Positions 17,810 to 26,535 of a stretch of DNA of 64,000 nt are shown piece after piece. The position numbers and the translations under genes were made by a program. Each line of letters begins with the position of its first letter. Position 1 is the stretch's first letter. The notes beneath the pieces were generated by a model. It did not search any database and was not told the DNA's origin. It saw only the letters and a list, made by a program, of their open reading frames with translations. This stretch comes from Betaproteobacteria bacterium (GTDB taxonomy: Bacteria; Pseudomonadota; Gammaproteobacteria; Burkholderiales; SG8-39). The stretch is from contig VBCA01000028.1 of assembly GCA_005881575.1 (NCBI GenBank), forward strand, positions 1 to 64,000. The letters run 5' to 3'.

Positions 17810-18958
17810 TTGAGTTCATTGCGCGTCAAGGAGATCAAGGCCTATCCCACGTCCTTTCCGGTGCCCGAGGCGAACCGCGTCAACCTCGGCATAGGCCAGT
17901 CGGTCAAGCGCGATGCGGTCGTGGTCAAAGTCACCACCGAGGGTGGTCTCGTCGGCTGGGGCGAATCGCATCATGGGCGTGCCCACGGCGCGGTGGCGCA
18001 TTTGGTCAACACCACCCTGAAGCAACTCGTGCTGGGCATGGAGGCGACAGACGTGGTCGGCATCTGGCAGAAAATCTACAAGATGCAGCTCGCCAGCCAC
18101 GGCATGGGTGCCGGCACTTGCCTCGCAATGAGCGGCATCGACCTCGCGCTTTGGGACATACGCGGGCAAGCCGCGAATATGCCGCTGTACCGACTGATGG
18201 GCGGACGCTCGAAGCCGGTGCCGGCTTACGCTGGGGGGGTGTCGCTCGGCTACCAGGATCCGGGAAAACTCGTGGACGAGGCGCGGCCGCTGCTGGAAGC
18301 GGGCTACAAGGCGGTAAAGCTGCGCGTGGGCGATACGCCAAAGCGCGACCTCGAGCGCATCGCGGCAATACGCAAGGCGTTTGGCGACGAATTGGTCATA
18401 CTCACCGACGCCAATACCGGCTACAACCTGGCCGACGCACGCGCCGCGATGCCTGGCATGGATGAATTGGGCGTGGGCTGGCTAGAAGAGCCGTTCCCGG
18501 CCCACGATTATTTCAGCTACATCGAGGCGAAAAGCTTCGGCCTGGTACCGTTTGCGGCGGGCGAGAACCACTACACCCGCTTCGAGTTCAACCGCGTGAT
18601 CGAGGACGGCGCCATCACCATCCTGCAGCCGGACCTCTCGAAAACCGGCGGTATCACCGAGGCCCTGCGCATTGCGGCTATGGCTTCGGCATACAAGCTG
18701 CCAATCAACCCGCACAGCTCCATGACGGGCCTGAACATGGCTACCACCATCCACTTCCTCTGCGCGATCGACAACGGCGGTTACTTCGAAGGCGACGTGT
18801 CGAAGGGCAATCTTTTTCGGGATGAGCTCGTGAGCAAGCCCTACGAAGTGGGCAAGGACGGTTGCGTGCGGCCACTGGAGGGCAAGGGGCTGGGGCTGGA
18901 AGTGAATGAGGAGTTTTTGCAGAAACATCCGGTGATTGAAGGACCGGGATATATCTAG
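17810..18958 (+). CDS. Mandelate racemase/muconate lactonizing enzyme family protein (enolase superfamily)
   Basis: A 382-residue enolase-superfamily enzyme. The capping domain is N-terminal; the barrel carries the KxK/KxR-type lysine (AVKLRVG), then the metal ligands in LTDANTGY, WLEEPF and the GEN loop, and a late histidine in PINPHSSMTG. These fit a mandelate racemase-subgroup acid-sugar dehydratase or racemase acting on a carboxylate. It begins with TTG at 17810; a second in-frame TTG lies at 17819, and no ATG fits the conserved N-terminus. A Bug protein gene follows after 92 bases on the same strand, suggesting uptake and turnover of one acid. Confidence 0.9.
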   Translation: MSSLRVKEIKAYPTSFPVPEANRVNLGIGQSVKRDAVVVKVTTEGGLVGWGESHHGRAHGAVAHLVNTTLKQLVLGMEATDVVGIWQKIYKMQLASHGMGAGTCLAMSGIDLALWDIRGQAANMPLYRLMGGRSKPVPAYAGGVSLGYQDPGKLVDEARPLLEAGYKAVKLRVGDTPKRDLERIAAIRKAFGDELVILTDANTGYNLADARAAMPGMDELGVGWLEEPFPAHDYFSYIEAKSFGLVPFAAGENHYTRFEFNRVIEDGAITILQPDLSKTGGITEALRIAAMASAYKLPINPHSSMTGLNMATTIHFLCAIDNGGYFEGDVSKGNLFRDELVSKPYEVGKDGCVRPLEGKGLGLEVNEEFLQKHPVIEGPGYI

Positions 18959-19050
18959 TATTCATAAGTCCCAATCTGTTTGACGCACCACACTAGAAAC
19001 GCGCGAGGCGCGCTGCCCCTGTGCGGCGAACAACAAGCGAGGAGAGCAGC

Positions 19051-20022
19051 ATGAGCGGACTGTTGCAACGCATCGTCGTTGGAATCGCGGTGCTGACATT
19101 TGCGCTGTCCGCGGCTGGACAGGGTTTTCCGTCCAAGCCCATCAGAATCGTCGTGCCGTTCCCGCCGAGCGGCTTCAACGACGTGCTCGGCCGAACGCTG
19201 GCACAGGAATTCCAGAAGACATGGGGACAGCCCGTGGTGGTGGACAACCGTCCCGGGGGCAACACCATCATCGGCAGCGATATCGTTGCCAAAGCGGCGC
19301 CGGATGGCCACACGCTGCTGGTGGTCGCGCTGCCGTTCTCAGTGCTGCCGAGCCTCTTCGCAGGCAAGTTGCCGTTCGACGTGGTCAAGGACTTCGCGCC
19401 GGTGTCGCTGTGCGCCGGCTCGCCCAACATGTTGGTGGCGAATCCTTCGGTTCCGGCGAACAGCGTGAAGGAATTGATTGCGCTTGCAAAGGCCCAGCCC
19501 GGCAAGCTGACCTACGCATCCGCCGGAAACGGCACGTCCAACCATGTGTCAGCCGAGTATTTCAAGATGGTCGCCGGCATCGACATGCTGCACATCCCGT
19601 ACAAGGGCAGTGCGCCGGCGGTCACCGACCTGATCGGTGGGCAGGTCAATATCCTGTTCGACAACCTCCCGAACGTGATCCAGCACGTGAAGGCGGGCAA
19701 GCTTAAGCCGCTCGCGGTCACCACTGTGAAGCGCTCTTCCCAGGCGCCCGACGTACCGACCATGCAGGAGGCGGGCGTCGCTGACTATGAAGTCAGCGTC
19801 TGGTTCGGCCTGCTGGCAACCGCTGGCACACCGCCCGACGTGATAGCGAAGCTCAACGCCGAGACCGTACGCGTGCTCAAGCTGCCCGAGGTGAAGGCGC
19901 GCTTTGCTGCGCTGGGCGTGGATGTCGTCGCCAGCAGCCCCGACCAGTTCACGCAACATCTGAAGTCCGAGATCGCCAAGTGGGGCAAGGTCGTCAGGGA
20001 AGCGAAAATCAAGGTGGATTGA
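19051..20022 (+). CDS. Bug/TctC-family periplasmic substrate-binding protein (2 of 4)
   Basis: A 323-residue protein with a signal peptide (MSGLLQRIVVGIAVLTFALS, cleavage near SAAGQ). The family motifs FPSKPIRIVVPFPPSGFNDVLGRTLA, APDGHTLLVVA and LTYASAGNGTSNHVSAEYF follow. The ATG at 19051 has GAGGAG upstream at a good distance, so the earlier in-frame GTG at 19021 is rejected. It probably serves the preceding enolase-superfamily gene, possibly binding a sugar acid or dicarboxylate. No TctA/TctB genes are in the window. It converges with the CitE-like gene. Confidence 0.93.
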   Translation: MSGLLQRIVVGIAVLTFALSAAGQGFPSKPIRIVVPFPPSGFNDVLGRTLAQEFQKTWGQPVVVDNRPGGNTIIGSDIVAKAAPDGHTLLVVALPFSVLPSLFAGKLPFDVVKDFAPVSLCAGSPNMLVANPSVPANSVKELIALAKAQPGKLTYASAGNGTSNHVSAEYFKMVAGIDMLHIPYKGSAPAVTDLIGGQVNILFDNLPNVIQHVKAGKLKPLAVTTVKRSSQAPDVPTMQEAGVADYEVSVWFGLLATAGTPPDVIAKLNAETVRVLKLPEVKARFAALGVDVVASSPDQFTQHLKSEIAKWGKVVREAKIKVD

Positions 20023-20117
20023 ACAAGGTATCAAATAGCATTGAAAATGCCGAAACCACACAGAGGCAGCTGTGAAAGCTGGAGGAGGGGAATTGACCGG
20101 GAAAGCGCGCGGGTGCT

Positions 20118-21023
20118 TCAGGAGGCGGCGCGCTTCGCGGCTTCCCGAGCGCGGATCGCTTCGTGGCGCGCGAGCAGGCGCTCGGCGCGCGCGACGACCG
20201 GAATGTCTATCATCTTGCCGTCGATCGCGAACGAGGCGCGCCCCTCGGCCGCGGCCTTGGCGTTCCCCTCGATCACGCGCTTGGCGTGCGCGACGTCTTC
20301 GGCCGAGGGCGAGTACTCCTCGTTCACGATGGTCACCTGCCCGGGATGGATGCAGCTCGCGCCCAAGAAGCCGAACTGGCGCGATCTTCGCACCATGCGG
20401 CGAAACGCCTCCCAGTCCCCGAATGCGGCGACGCTCGCGATATAGCCAAGCGGCATAATGCCCGCGGCGCGCGCGGCGAAGATCATCTGCTGCTTGGGCA
20501 TCAGGAGCGCATCTTCAGTCGGCTCCATACCGGACTCGAGAGCGAAATCCTCGCCGCCTATGTCCATCGCCGCGGTGCGCTCGACCGCTGCCGCGATCTC
20601 CGGCATGCGGAAAAAGGCCGCGGGAGTCTCGACCATGGCGATGAAGCGCGTATGGCCCGCGGCGAGTCCGCGCTTCGCCTCCAGCTTCGAAACCAGCTCG
20701 TCGAGCCGGCGCAGGTGGGCAGCGTCGTCCACCTTGGTCACGGCGATTGCGTTCACGTCGGGGCCAATCGAGGCCTCGAGGTCGCGCGGCGCCATCGCAT
20801 CGGGCCGGTTGATTCGCACCGCCACGTCGGCTCCTCCGCGCCGCACCCGGGCCGCGGCCCGCGCGACGAGCTTGCGCGCGTTGTCCTTCTCGTGAGCGGG
20901 GACGCTGTCCTCCAGGTCGAGCAGGATGCAGTCGGAGCCGCGGGTGTGCGCCTTCTCAACGTATTTCTCGACGTTCACCGGCACATACAAGAGCGAGCGC
21001 CACACCGGAAGTCCGGGTTTCAT
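20118..21023 (-). CDS. HpcH/HpaI aldolase - citrate lyase beta-like (CitE/malyl-CoA lyase type)
   Basis: A 301-residue CitE-like protein. The opening WRSLLYVPVNVEKYVEKA, the metal/substrate segment CILLDLEDSVP, the arginine in VRINRP, AIAVTKVD and the MVETPAAFFRMPEI glutamate are all typical of the family. The late GFLGASCIHPGQV motif is also present. Such enzymes cleave or form malyl-CoA or citramalyl-CoA-like thioesters. The ATG at 21023 overlaps the CaiB-type gene stop by four bases. In-frame codons further upstream are a shadow of that gene. Together with the CoA transferase and a Bug protein it suggests activation and retro-aldol cleavage of an imported acid. Confidence 0.92.
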   Translation of the reverse strand: MKPGLPVWRSLLYVPVNVEKYVEKAHTRGSDCILLDLEDSVPAHEKDNARKLVARAAARVRRGGADVAVRINRPDAMAPRDLEASIGPDVNAIAVTKVDDAAHLRRLDELVSKLEAKRGLAAGHTRFIAMVETPAAFFRMPEIAAAVERTAAMDIGGEDFALESGMEPTEDALLMPKQQMIFAARAAGIMPLGYIASVAAFGDWEAFRRMVRRSRQFGFLGASCIHPGQVTIVNEEYSPSAEDVAHAKRVIEGNAKAAAEGRASFAIDGKMIDIPVVARAERLLARHEAIRAREAAKRAAS

Positions 21024-22276
21024 TCCTGCTCTCCTTGGGGCGCCCCGCCGCCTTCGCACGCGATGCCGGCCGCGACGAGCTTCGCATACGCGGCTTCGTC
21101 GACGCCGATTTCGGCGAGCAGGTCGCGGTTGTGCTCGCCCAGCTTCGGTGCCGGCGCGCGGATTGCGCCGGGCGTGCGCGAAAGGCGCGGCGTCACGTGG
21201 TGCATGGGGAAGGCTCCCATGTCGGGATCGGGATAGTCGGCGACGAGCTCGCGCTCGGTCACGTGCGGATCCTCGAGGATCTGCGCGATGTCGTAGACCG
21301 GCCCGATGGTGACTTCGTATTTTTCGAAGAACTCGACGTTCTCGGCCTGCGTGCGCTGCGCGATGAAGGCGCCGATGATCGCGTCGAGCTCCTCGGCGTG
21401 CCGCAGGCGCTCCGAGTTGGTCGCGTAGCGGGGATCGTCGATCAGCTCCGGCCGGCCGATGGCGCGGAAGAGGCGCTCCGCCATCTTCTGGATCGACGCG
21501 GACAGGCACACCCAGCGCCCGTCCTTGGCCCGATACGCATTGCGCGGCGCGGTGGTGGTGGAGCGGTTCCCGGTGCGCGCCTTGACTTTCCCGGTGAGGC
21601 GCAGGTTCGCTGCCTGTGGTCCGAGGATGTTGAAAAGCGGCTCGAGCAGCGGCAGGTCGATCACCTGTCCCGAGCCGCCCTTACTCTCCGCTTCGCGCAG
21701 CGCGATCATCGCCGCGGCGGCGCCGGAGAGACCGGCGACGCTGTCGGCGAGGTACATCGGCGGCAGCACAGGCTCGCGATCAGCGAATCCGTTCATCGAG
21801 GCGAAACCGGACATCCCTTCGATCAGGGTGCCGAAGCCGGGGCGCTGGCTGTAGGGGCCGTCCTGGCCCCAGCCTGAGATGCGCACCACTACGAGCTTCG
21901 GGTTGCGCGCGAGGAGCGTCGCCGGCGCGAGGCCCATTTTCTCCAGGATTCCCGGGCGGAAGCTCTCGATGAAGATCGCGGCGGACGGAACGAGCTCGAG
22001 CAGCAGCCCGCGCGCCTCGGGGCGGCGCAATTCCAAGCACAGGCTCTTCTTGCTGCGCGAATAGAGTTTCCAGGTGACCGGCACGCCGCTCGTCTGCCAG
22101 GCGCGCAGAGTGTCCCCCGCCGGCGGCTCGACCTTGATCACCTCGGCGCCGAAATCGGCGAGCACCTGCGTGAGCGTGTTGCCGGCCACGAGGCGCGACA
22201 GATCGAGCACGCGCACGCCCTCGAGCGCGCCGCGCGCCTGCGGGGCGTAGTCGCGTTTCTTCGGCTGCGCTTTCAT
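21020..22276 (-). CDS. CaiB/BaiF family (class III) CoA transferase
   Basis: A 418-residue class III CoA transferase. It starts with the family motif LEGVRVLDLSRLVAGNTLTQVLADFGAEVIKVEPP. The RSKKSLCLELRRPEAR segment, the acid motif SFRPGILEKMGL and GMSGFASMNG follow. It would transfer CoA from a donor such as succinyl-CoA to an organic acid. The operon order on the minus strand is Bug (22285-23265), 8-base gap, this gene, 4-base overlap, CitE-like lyase. Length is normal and no damage is seen. Confidence 0.94.
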   Translation of the reverse strand: MKAQPKKRDYAPQARGALEGVRVLDLSRLVAGNTLTQVLADFGAEVIKVEPPAGDTLRAWQTSGVPVTWKLYSRSKKSLCLELRRPEARGLLLELVPSAAIFIESFRPGILEKMGLAPATLLARNPKLVVVRISGWGQDGPYSQRPGFGTLIEGMSGFASMNGFADREPVLPPMYLADSVAGLSGAAAAMIALREAESKGGSGQVIDLPLLEPLFNILGPQAANLRLTGKVKARTGNRSTTTAPRNAYRAKDGRWVCLSASIQKMAERLFRAIGRPELIDDPRYATNSERLRHAEELDAIIGAFIAQRTQAENVEFFEKYEVTIGPVYDIAQILEDPHVTERELVADYPDPDMGAFPMHHVTPRLSRTPGAIRAPAPKLGEHNRDLLAEIGVDEAAYAKLVAAGIACEGGGAPQGEQE

Positions 22277-22284
22277 CGCTCAAC

Positions 22285-23265
22285 TCATTCCGCCCTGGCA
22301 CCGGACTCGCGAACGATGCGCCCCCACTTGGCGTGCTCGGCCTTGAGGAACGAGGCGAACTGCTCCGGCGAGCCGCCCAGAGGCTCGCCCCCTTCGGACG
22401 CGAGCCTCTCGCGCACCTCGGGCGTCCTGAGCGCGCGGTTCACCTCGGCGTTCAGTCTCGCAATGACGGGTGCGGGCGTGCCGGCCGGCGCGAGCAATCC
22501 GTACCAGGTGTTCGCCTCGAATCCGCCGTAGCCGGATTCGGCGATCGTGGGCGCGTCGGGCAGCTCGGGGGAGCGCTTCGCGGAGGTCACCGCGATCGCG
22601 CGCAGCCTCCCTCCCTTGATCTGCGAAAGCGCCGAAGGGACCGAAGACATGAACGACTGCACCTGGCCGCCCAGAGTATCGGTCAAGGCCTGCGATGCGC
22701 CCTTGTAGGGCACGTGCGTGAGCTTGACGCCGGCGGCGCGCTGCAGGAGCTCGCCGGCCAGATGAGACACCGTTCCGTTCCCCGGAGATGCGAACGTGAT
22801 CCCGCCCGGATCTCTCTTCGCCGCAGCCAGCAAATCGCCCAATGACGCGTATCGAGAATTCGCTGCGACGACGAACACGACCGGCGCGGAGACGATGAGC
22901 GCGACCGGACTCAGATCTTTCAGAGAGTCGTAGGGCAGCTTCACGTAGAGCGTCGGATTGATCGCGAGGTTGCTCGTCTGGCCGATCAAGAGCGTATAGC
23001 CGTCGGCCGGAGACTTGACCGCCTGCTCCACGCCCAGATTGCCGCCGGCGCCGGGCTTGTTCTCCACCACGAAAGTCCATTTGACGCTTTCGGAGAGCTT
23101 GTTCGCAATCGTTCGCGCTGCGATGTCCGTGCCGCCGCCCGGCGGGAACGGGACTATCAGCCGGATCGGCTTAGCCGGATAGCGCTGCGCCATTGCGGCA
23201 CCCGCAACGAGTGCAAGCGCCAACGACACGAAGACCGCGGCCGAGACGAGTCGTGATGGATTCAT
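22285..23265 (-). CDS. Bug/TctC-family periplasmic substrate-binding protein (3 of 4)
   Basis: A 326-residue protein with a signal peptide (SAAVFVSLALALVAGAAMAQ). Family motifs are YPAKPIRLIVPFPPGGGTDIAARTIA, SPADGYTLLIGQ and ITFASPGNGTVSHLAGELL. It heads the Bug-CaiB-CitE unit and plausibly captures the acid that the CoA transferase activates. The membrane hydrolase gene lies 32 bases upstream on the same strand. Confidence 0.93.
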   Translation of the reverse strand: MNPSRLVSAAVFVSLALALVAGAAMAQRYPAKPIRLIVPFPPGGGTDIAARTIANKLSESVKWTFVVENKPGAGGNLGVEQAVKSPADGYTLLIGQTSNLAINPTLYVKLPYDSLKDLSPVALIVSAPVVFVVAANSRYASLGDLLAAAKRDPGGITFASPGNGTVSHLAGELLQRAAGVKLTHVPYKGASQALTDTLGGQVQSFMSSVPSALSQIKGGRLRAIAVTSAKRSPELPDAPTIAESGYGGFEANTWYGLLAPAGTPAPVIARLNAEVNRALRTPEVRERLASEGGEPLGGSPEQFASFLKAEHAKWGRIVRESGARAE

Positions 23266-23297
23266 GCAGGCGTTTGCTTCGGGCGCCCTAGTCTATG

Positions 23298-24314
23298 TCA
23301 AGGCGGAACGAGCCGCCAGGCCGCTTCGGACCCGTCGCGGCAGGCGCCGTAGCGGAACGGCTGCGTGGCGCGCCCGGGAGTGTAAAACCGTAGGTCGATA
23401 AACCACACGCAGGTCGAGCCCGCGCTCGTGCCGTCGAAGGCCGGCAAGTCGGCGAACCAGCGATACACCGCCATCGCGGGTGAGTTCCACGCTTCCCGCG
23501 CGAGCGCCTTCGTGGCGCCTTCTCCGTAGCGCGTTCGCGTTTCCCAGCGGGGCGCGGACAAAGGCTGATAGACGGAGTCGAGCGTCGCGATAAAACCCTC
23601 GCCCGGACGATGGGCGCGCGCCTGCTCGCGTATCAGGTTGACGTCGGCGAAGCGGTGCGTCTCGGCGTCGGAGACGAACACGGTCCAGTTGAAAGGCGAG
23701 ACCGGCCGCGGCTGCGCGTTGACGCTCGCGCCGCCCGGACCGAGCGAGCGGGCGTAGCGCTCACCGAACTCGATCGCTTTTTCTTTTTGTAGGTACTGAA
23801 AGCCGACATAGGCGAGGAGCACCGCGCTCGCCGCGACCGCGGGCCAGCGGGAACGGCGCAGAGCCGCCGACGCGACGAGACCCGCCACGATGATCCCGCT
23901 GAACCACAGGTCGACGATGAAGGTCGTGCCGATCTGCGCTCGCCAGTCGGAAAACGGCGCGAGGATCATGGTGCCGTAGCTGGTGATGACGTCGCCCGCG
24001 ATGTGCAGCGCGAGCCCGAGCGCGGTGACGCCGTAGAGCGCGCGCCAACCGCGCGGCTCACGCAGGATCTTCGCGAGCACCCAGGAGAGGAGGAGCGCCC
24101 ACAGCGGCAGGAGGACGAGCGAATGCGTCACGCCGCGGTGGTTCTCGAGGTATTCGACCGGCCCGACGAAGGCCACGACGAAGTCGAGGTCGGGAGCGGC
24201 GCAGGCGAAAAATCCCGCCGCGATGCGCCGCGGCAGCGAGCGCGGCCTTGCGTCCTTCGGCGCCGTGGCGCGGGCGAGCAGCGCTCCGGAGAGCGCGTGA
24301 GTCAGGGTGTCCAC
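23298..24314 (-). CDS. Membrane-bound metal-dependent hydrolase (DUF457/YdjM-like)
   Basis: A 338-residue protein. The start MDTLTHALSGALLARATAP, the APDLDFVVAF aspartates, the HRGVTHSLVLLPLWALL motif and the later ALHIAGDVITSYGT histidine/aspartate set match the inner-membrane metal-dependent hydrolase family (DUF457, YdjM/YfhO-like). About five hydrophobic segments fill residues 65-175, and a C-terminal soluble part follows. The function is not well established; these proteins are often linked to membrane lipid or stress responses. It sits between two Bug genes on the same strand, which may be chance. Confidence 0.85.
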   Translation of the reverse strand: MDTLTHALSGALLARATAPKDARPRSLPRRIAAGFFACAAPDLDFVVAFVGPVEYLENHRGVTHSLVLLPLWALLLSWVLAKILREPRGWRALYGVTALGLALHIAGDVITSYGTMILAPFSDWRAQIGTTFIVDLWFSGIIVAGLVASAALRRSRWPAVAASAVLLAYVGFQYLQKEKAIEFGERYARSLGPGGASVNAQPRPVSPFNWTVFVSDAETHRFADVNLIREQARAHRPGEGFIATLDSVYQPLSAPRWETRTRYGEGATKALAREAWNSPAMAVYRWFADLPAFDGTSAGSTCVWFIDLRFYTPGRATQPFRYGACRDGSEAAWRLVPP

Positions 24315-24354
24315 GACAGGATCGTAGCGTTCCTGTCGATCCGGCGACGGCCGG

Positions 24355-25317
24355 CTAATCCACCTTGACCTTGGCCTGCCTCACCACCTCGCCCCAGCGG
24401 GCGACCTCGTTCTTGAGGATGACGGCGAATTCCGCGGCGGAGCCCCCTGCAGGTTCGAGGCCGTCGCCCGCCAGAACCTTTTCCGCGTCCTTCGATTTCA
24501 ACGCCTCGTTCGCTTCCTTGTTGAGGCGCTCGACGATGTCCTTCGACAATCCCTTCGGACCCACGAGGCCGTGCCAGTTGGTGACCTCGTAGCTCGGATA
24601 TCCGGACTCGCGCACCGTGGGAACGTCGGGCGCCGCCGCGATGCGCTTGGGCGTGGTGACCGCCAGAGCTCTCAGGCGTCCGGACTTCACGTACTGCAGC
24701 GCCGACGCGACGCTGCCGAAGATGAGCTGGGTGGTTCCCGCGATCGTGTCGTTCAGGGCCGGTCCGGTTCCCTTGTAGGGAACGTGCGTGATCTTGATTC
24801 CGGCCGTATACAGAAAGTACTCCGTAGCCACGTGCACGTGGCTGCCGTTTCCGCTCGAAGCGTACGCGAGCTTGTCCGGTTCCTTCTTCGCGAGCGCCAC
24901 CAGCTCCTGCAGCGTCTTCGCCGGAACCGAAGGGTGCACCGCGACCACATAGGGCCCGCGCGAGAGCTGCACGATGGGCGTGATGTCGTTCAGGGCATCG
25001 AACGACAGCTTGTACACGTTCGCATTGACGGTGTAGCTCGCGGGGGTGAGCAGCAGCGTATAGCCGTCCGGGGGCGACTTCACGGCCACTTCCGATCCGA
25101 GCACGCTGCCCGCCCCGGGGCGGTTCTCGACGATCACCTGCGTCCCGAGGCGCTCGGTGAGCTTCTGCGCGATGACCCGCGCGATGAAATCGGACCCGCC
25201 GCCCGGGGCGAAGCCCACGATGATCTTCACCGGCTTGGACGGATATTGCTGCGCGCCCGCGGCGCCGGCCGCGAGCGATACGATCAGGATTGCGAGCCAG
25301 CTTGCGATGCGTGTCAT
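24355..25317 (-). CDS. Bug/TctC-family periplasmic substrate-binding protein (4 of 4)
   Basis: A 320-residue protein with a signal peptide (MTRIASWLAILIVSLAAG, cleavage near AGAQ). Motifs are YPSKPVKIIVGFAPGGGSDFIARVIA, SPPDGYTLLLTPASY and LAYASSGNGSHVHVATEYF. The ATG at 25317 lies seven bases after a GGAGGG Shine-Dalgarno, so it is preferred over the ATG at 25323, which is too close to that site. It is the first gene of a run of five minus-strand genes ending with CitE. Its own ligand is unknown. Confidence 0.93.
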   Translation of the reverse strand: MTRIASWLAILIVSLAAGAAGAQQYPSKPVKIIVGFAPGGGSDFIARVIAQKLTERLGTQVIVENRPGAGSVLGSEVAVKSPPDGYTLLLTPASYTVNANVYKLSFDALNDITPIVQLSRGPYVVAVHPSVPAKTLQELVALAKKEPDKLAYASSGNGSHVHVATEYFLYTAGIKITHVPYKGTGPALNDTIAGTTQLIFGSVASALQYVKSGRLRALAVTTPKRIAAAPDVPTVRESGYPSYEVTNWHGLVGPKGLSKDIVERLNKEANEALKSKDAEKVLAGDGLEPAGGSAAEFAVILKNEVARWGEVVRQAKVKVD

Positions 25318-25417
25318 GGTCATTCCCTCCGGTTGAGGCGCGATCTTAATACGGCCGCGCATTTTCAGGGAGCGGCCCGAAGGCTCGGGATAGAATCACG
25401 GGGGGGATGGTGCTTTC

Positions 25418-25762
25418 ATGATTTCCGGCCTCGTTCAGATCCTGCTCTTTCAGGGGCTGGGCGAGCTCGTCACGCATTTCCTCCTCCCATTGATTCCCGG
25501 TCCGGTCATCGGTCTCATTCTGCTCCTCGGCTTTCTTGCGCTGCGCAGAAGCGTGAACGCTTCGCTCGATGAGGTGGCGAGCACCTTCAGCCAGCACTTC
25601 GGGCTGCTGTTCGTTCCCGCCGCCGTCGGCGTCGTGATGTTCTGGCCGCACCTGAAGGCCCACGCGCTCGCAATCGCGGCGGCGCTGGTGGCGAGCGTGG
25701 TCCTCACCATCGCCGTGACCGCGCTCGTCCTCAAGGCCTTGTCCCCGGGGTCGCTCGAATGA
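25418..25762 (+). CDS. lrgA: CidA/LrgA family protein
   Basis: A 114-residue membrane protein with four hydrophobic segments. The family patterns LGELVTHFLLPLIPGPVIGLILL and FSQHFGLLFVPAAVGVVMFW are present. These holin-like proteins work with LrgB in control of murein turnover or in export of small carboxylates such as pyruvate. It overlaps lrgB by four bases. A TAGAAT hexamer about 30 bases upstream may be a -10 element. Confidence 0.92.
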   Translation: MISGLVQILLFQGLGELVTHFLLPLIPGPVIGLILLLGFLALRRSVNASLDEVASTFSQHFGLLFVPAAVGVVMFWPHLKAHALAIAAALVASVVLTIAVTALVLKALSPGSLE

Positions 25763-26502
25763 CCGGGCAGCTCGCACCCGAGTTTCCCAATATTTACGAG
25801 ATCTGGGTCTACCTCTCGGGCAGCCCGCTCCTCGCACTGATTCTCACGCTCGGCGCGTATCAGATCGGGGTGATCGTCTACGGGCGGGCGAACCGCTATC
25901 CGCTCGCCAACCCGGTGCTGATCGCGATCGTCCTCGTCGCCGCGACGATCACCCTGATCGGCATGCCTTATCCGAAGTACTTCGAGGGGGCGCAATTCGT
26001 CCACTTCCTGCTCGGGACCGCGACGGTTTCGCTCGCGGTGCCGATCTACAAGGGGCTCTCCGCGATGCGCGGGCGGATCGCGCCCTTGCTTGCGGCGCTG
26101 GTCGCGGGCGGCTTGACCTCGATCGCGAGCGCTGTAGGAATTGCGCGCATGCTCGGCGCCGATTCCACGATCGTGGGCGGCTTCGTCGCCAAGTCCGTGA
26201 CCGCGCCCATCGCGATGGGCATCGCCGAGCGGATCGGCGTGTCGCCGACTCTGACCGCGGTCTTCGCCGTGTCGACCGGCATCCTCGGCGCCGTCCTCGC
26301 GCGCTTCGTGCTGGATGCCGTGCGCAGCCGCGAGTGGTGGCAGCGCGGCTTCGCGATCGGCGTCGCGGCCCACGGCCTGGGCACCTCGCGCGCGTTCAGC
26401 GTCAATGCGGAGGCCGGGGCTTATTCGAGCCTGGCGATGGGATTGCACGGCGTGCTCGGGGCGGTGCTGATTCCGCTGGGAGCCCGTCTTCTCGGGCTCT
26501 GA
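25759..26502 (+). CDS. lrgB: LrgB family protein
   Basis: A 247-residue, seven- to eight-helix membrane protein. It carries the LrgB signatures YKGLSAMRGRIAPLLAAL, FVAKSVTAPIAMGIAERIG and the C-terminal AHGLGTSRAFSVNAEAGAYSSLAMGLHG. It is the partner of the overlapping lrgA gene and is placed in the inner membrane. Full length, no defects seen. It converges with a small unknown gene after 33 bases. Confidence 0.95.
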   Translation: MTGQLAPEFPNIYEIWVYLSGSPLLALILTLGAYQIGVIVYGRANRYPLANPVLIAIVLVAATITLIGMPYPKYFEGAQFVHFLLGTATVSLAVPIYKGLSAMRGRIAPLLAALVAGGLTSIASAVGIARMLGADSTIVGGFVAKSVTAPIAMGIAERIGVSPTLTAVFAVSTGILGAVLARFVLDAVRSREWWQRGFAIGVAAHGLGTSRAFSVNAEAGAYSSLAMGLHGVLGAVLIPLGARLLGL

Positions 26503-26535
26503 CGAAAGCGGAATCGGTACTGGCCGGACGCTCGG

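Noticed and set aside
15594-17813. Long plus-strand frame overlapping the molybdenum hydroxylase in another frame
   Set aside because: Composition is Arg/Gly-rich without domain features; the authentic frame contains Tat leader and cofactor motifs.
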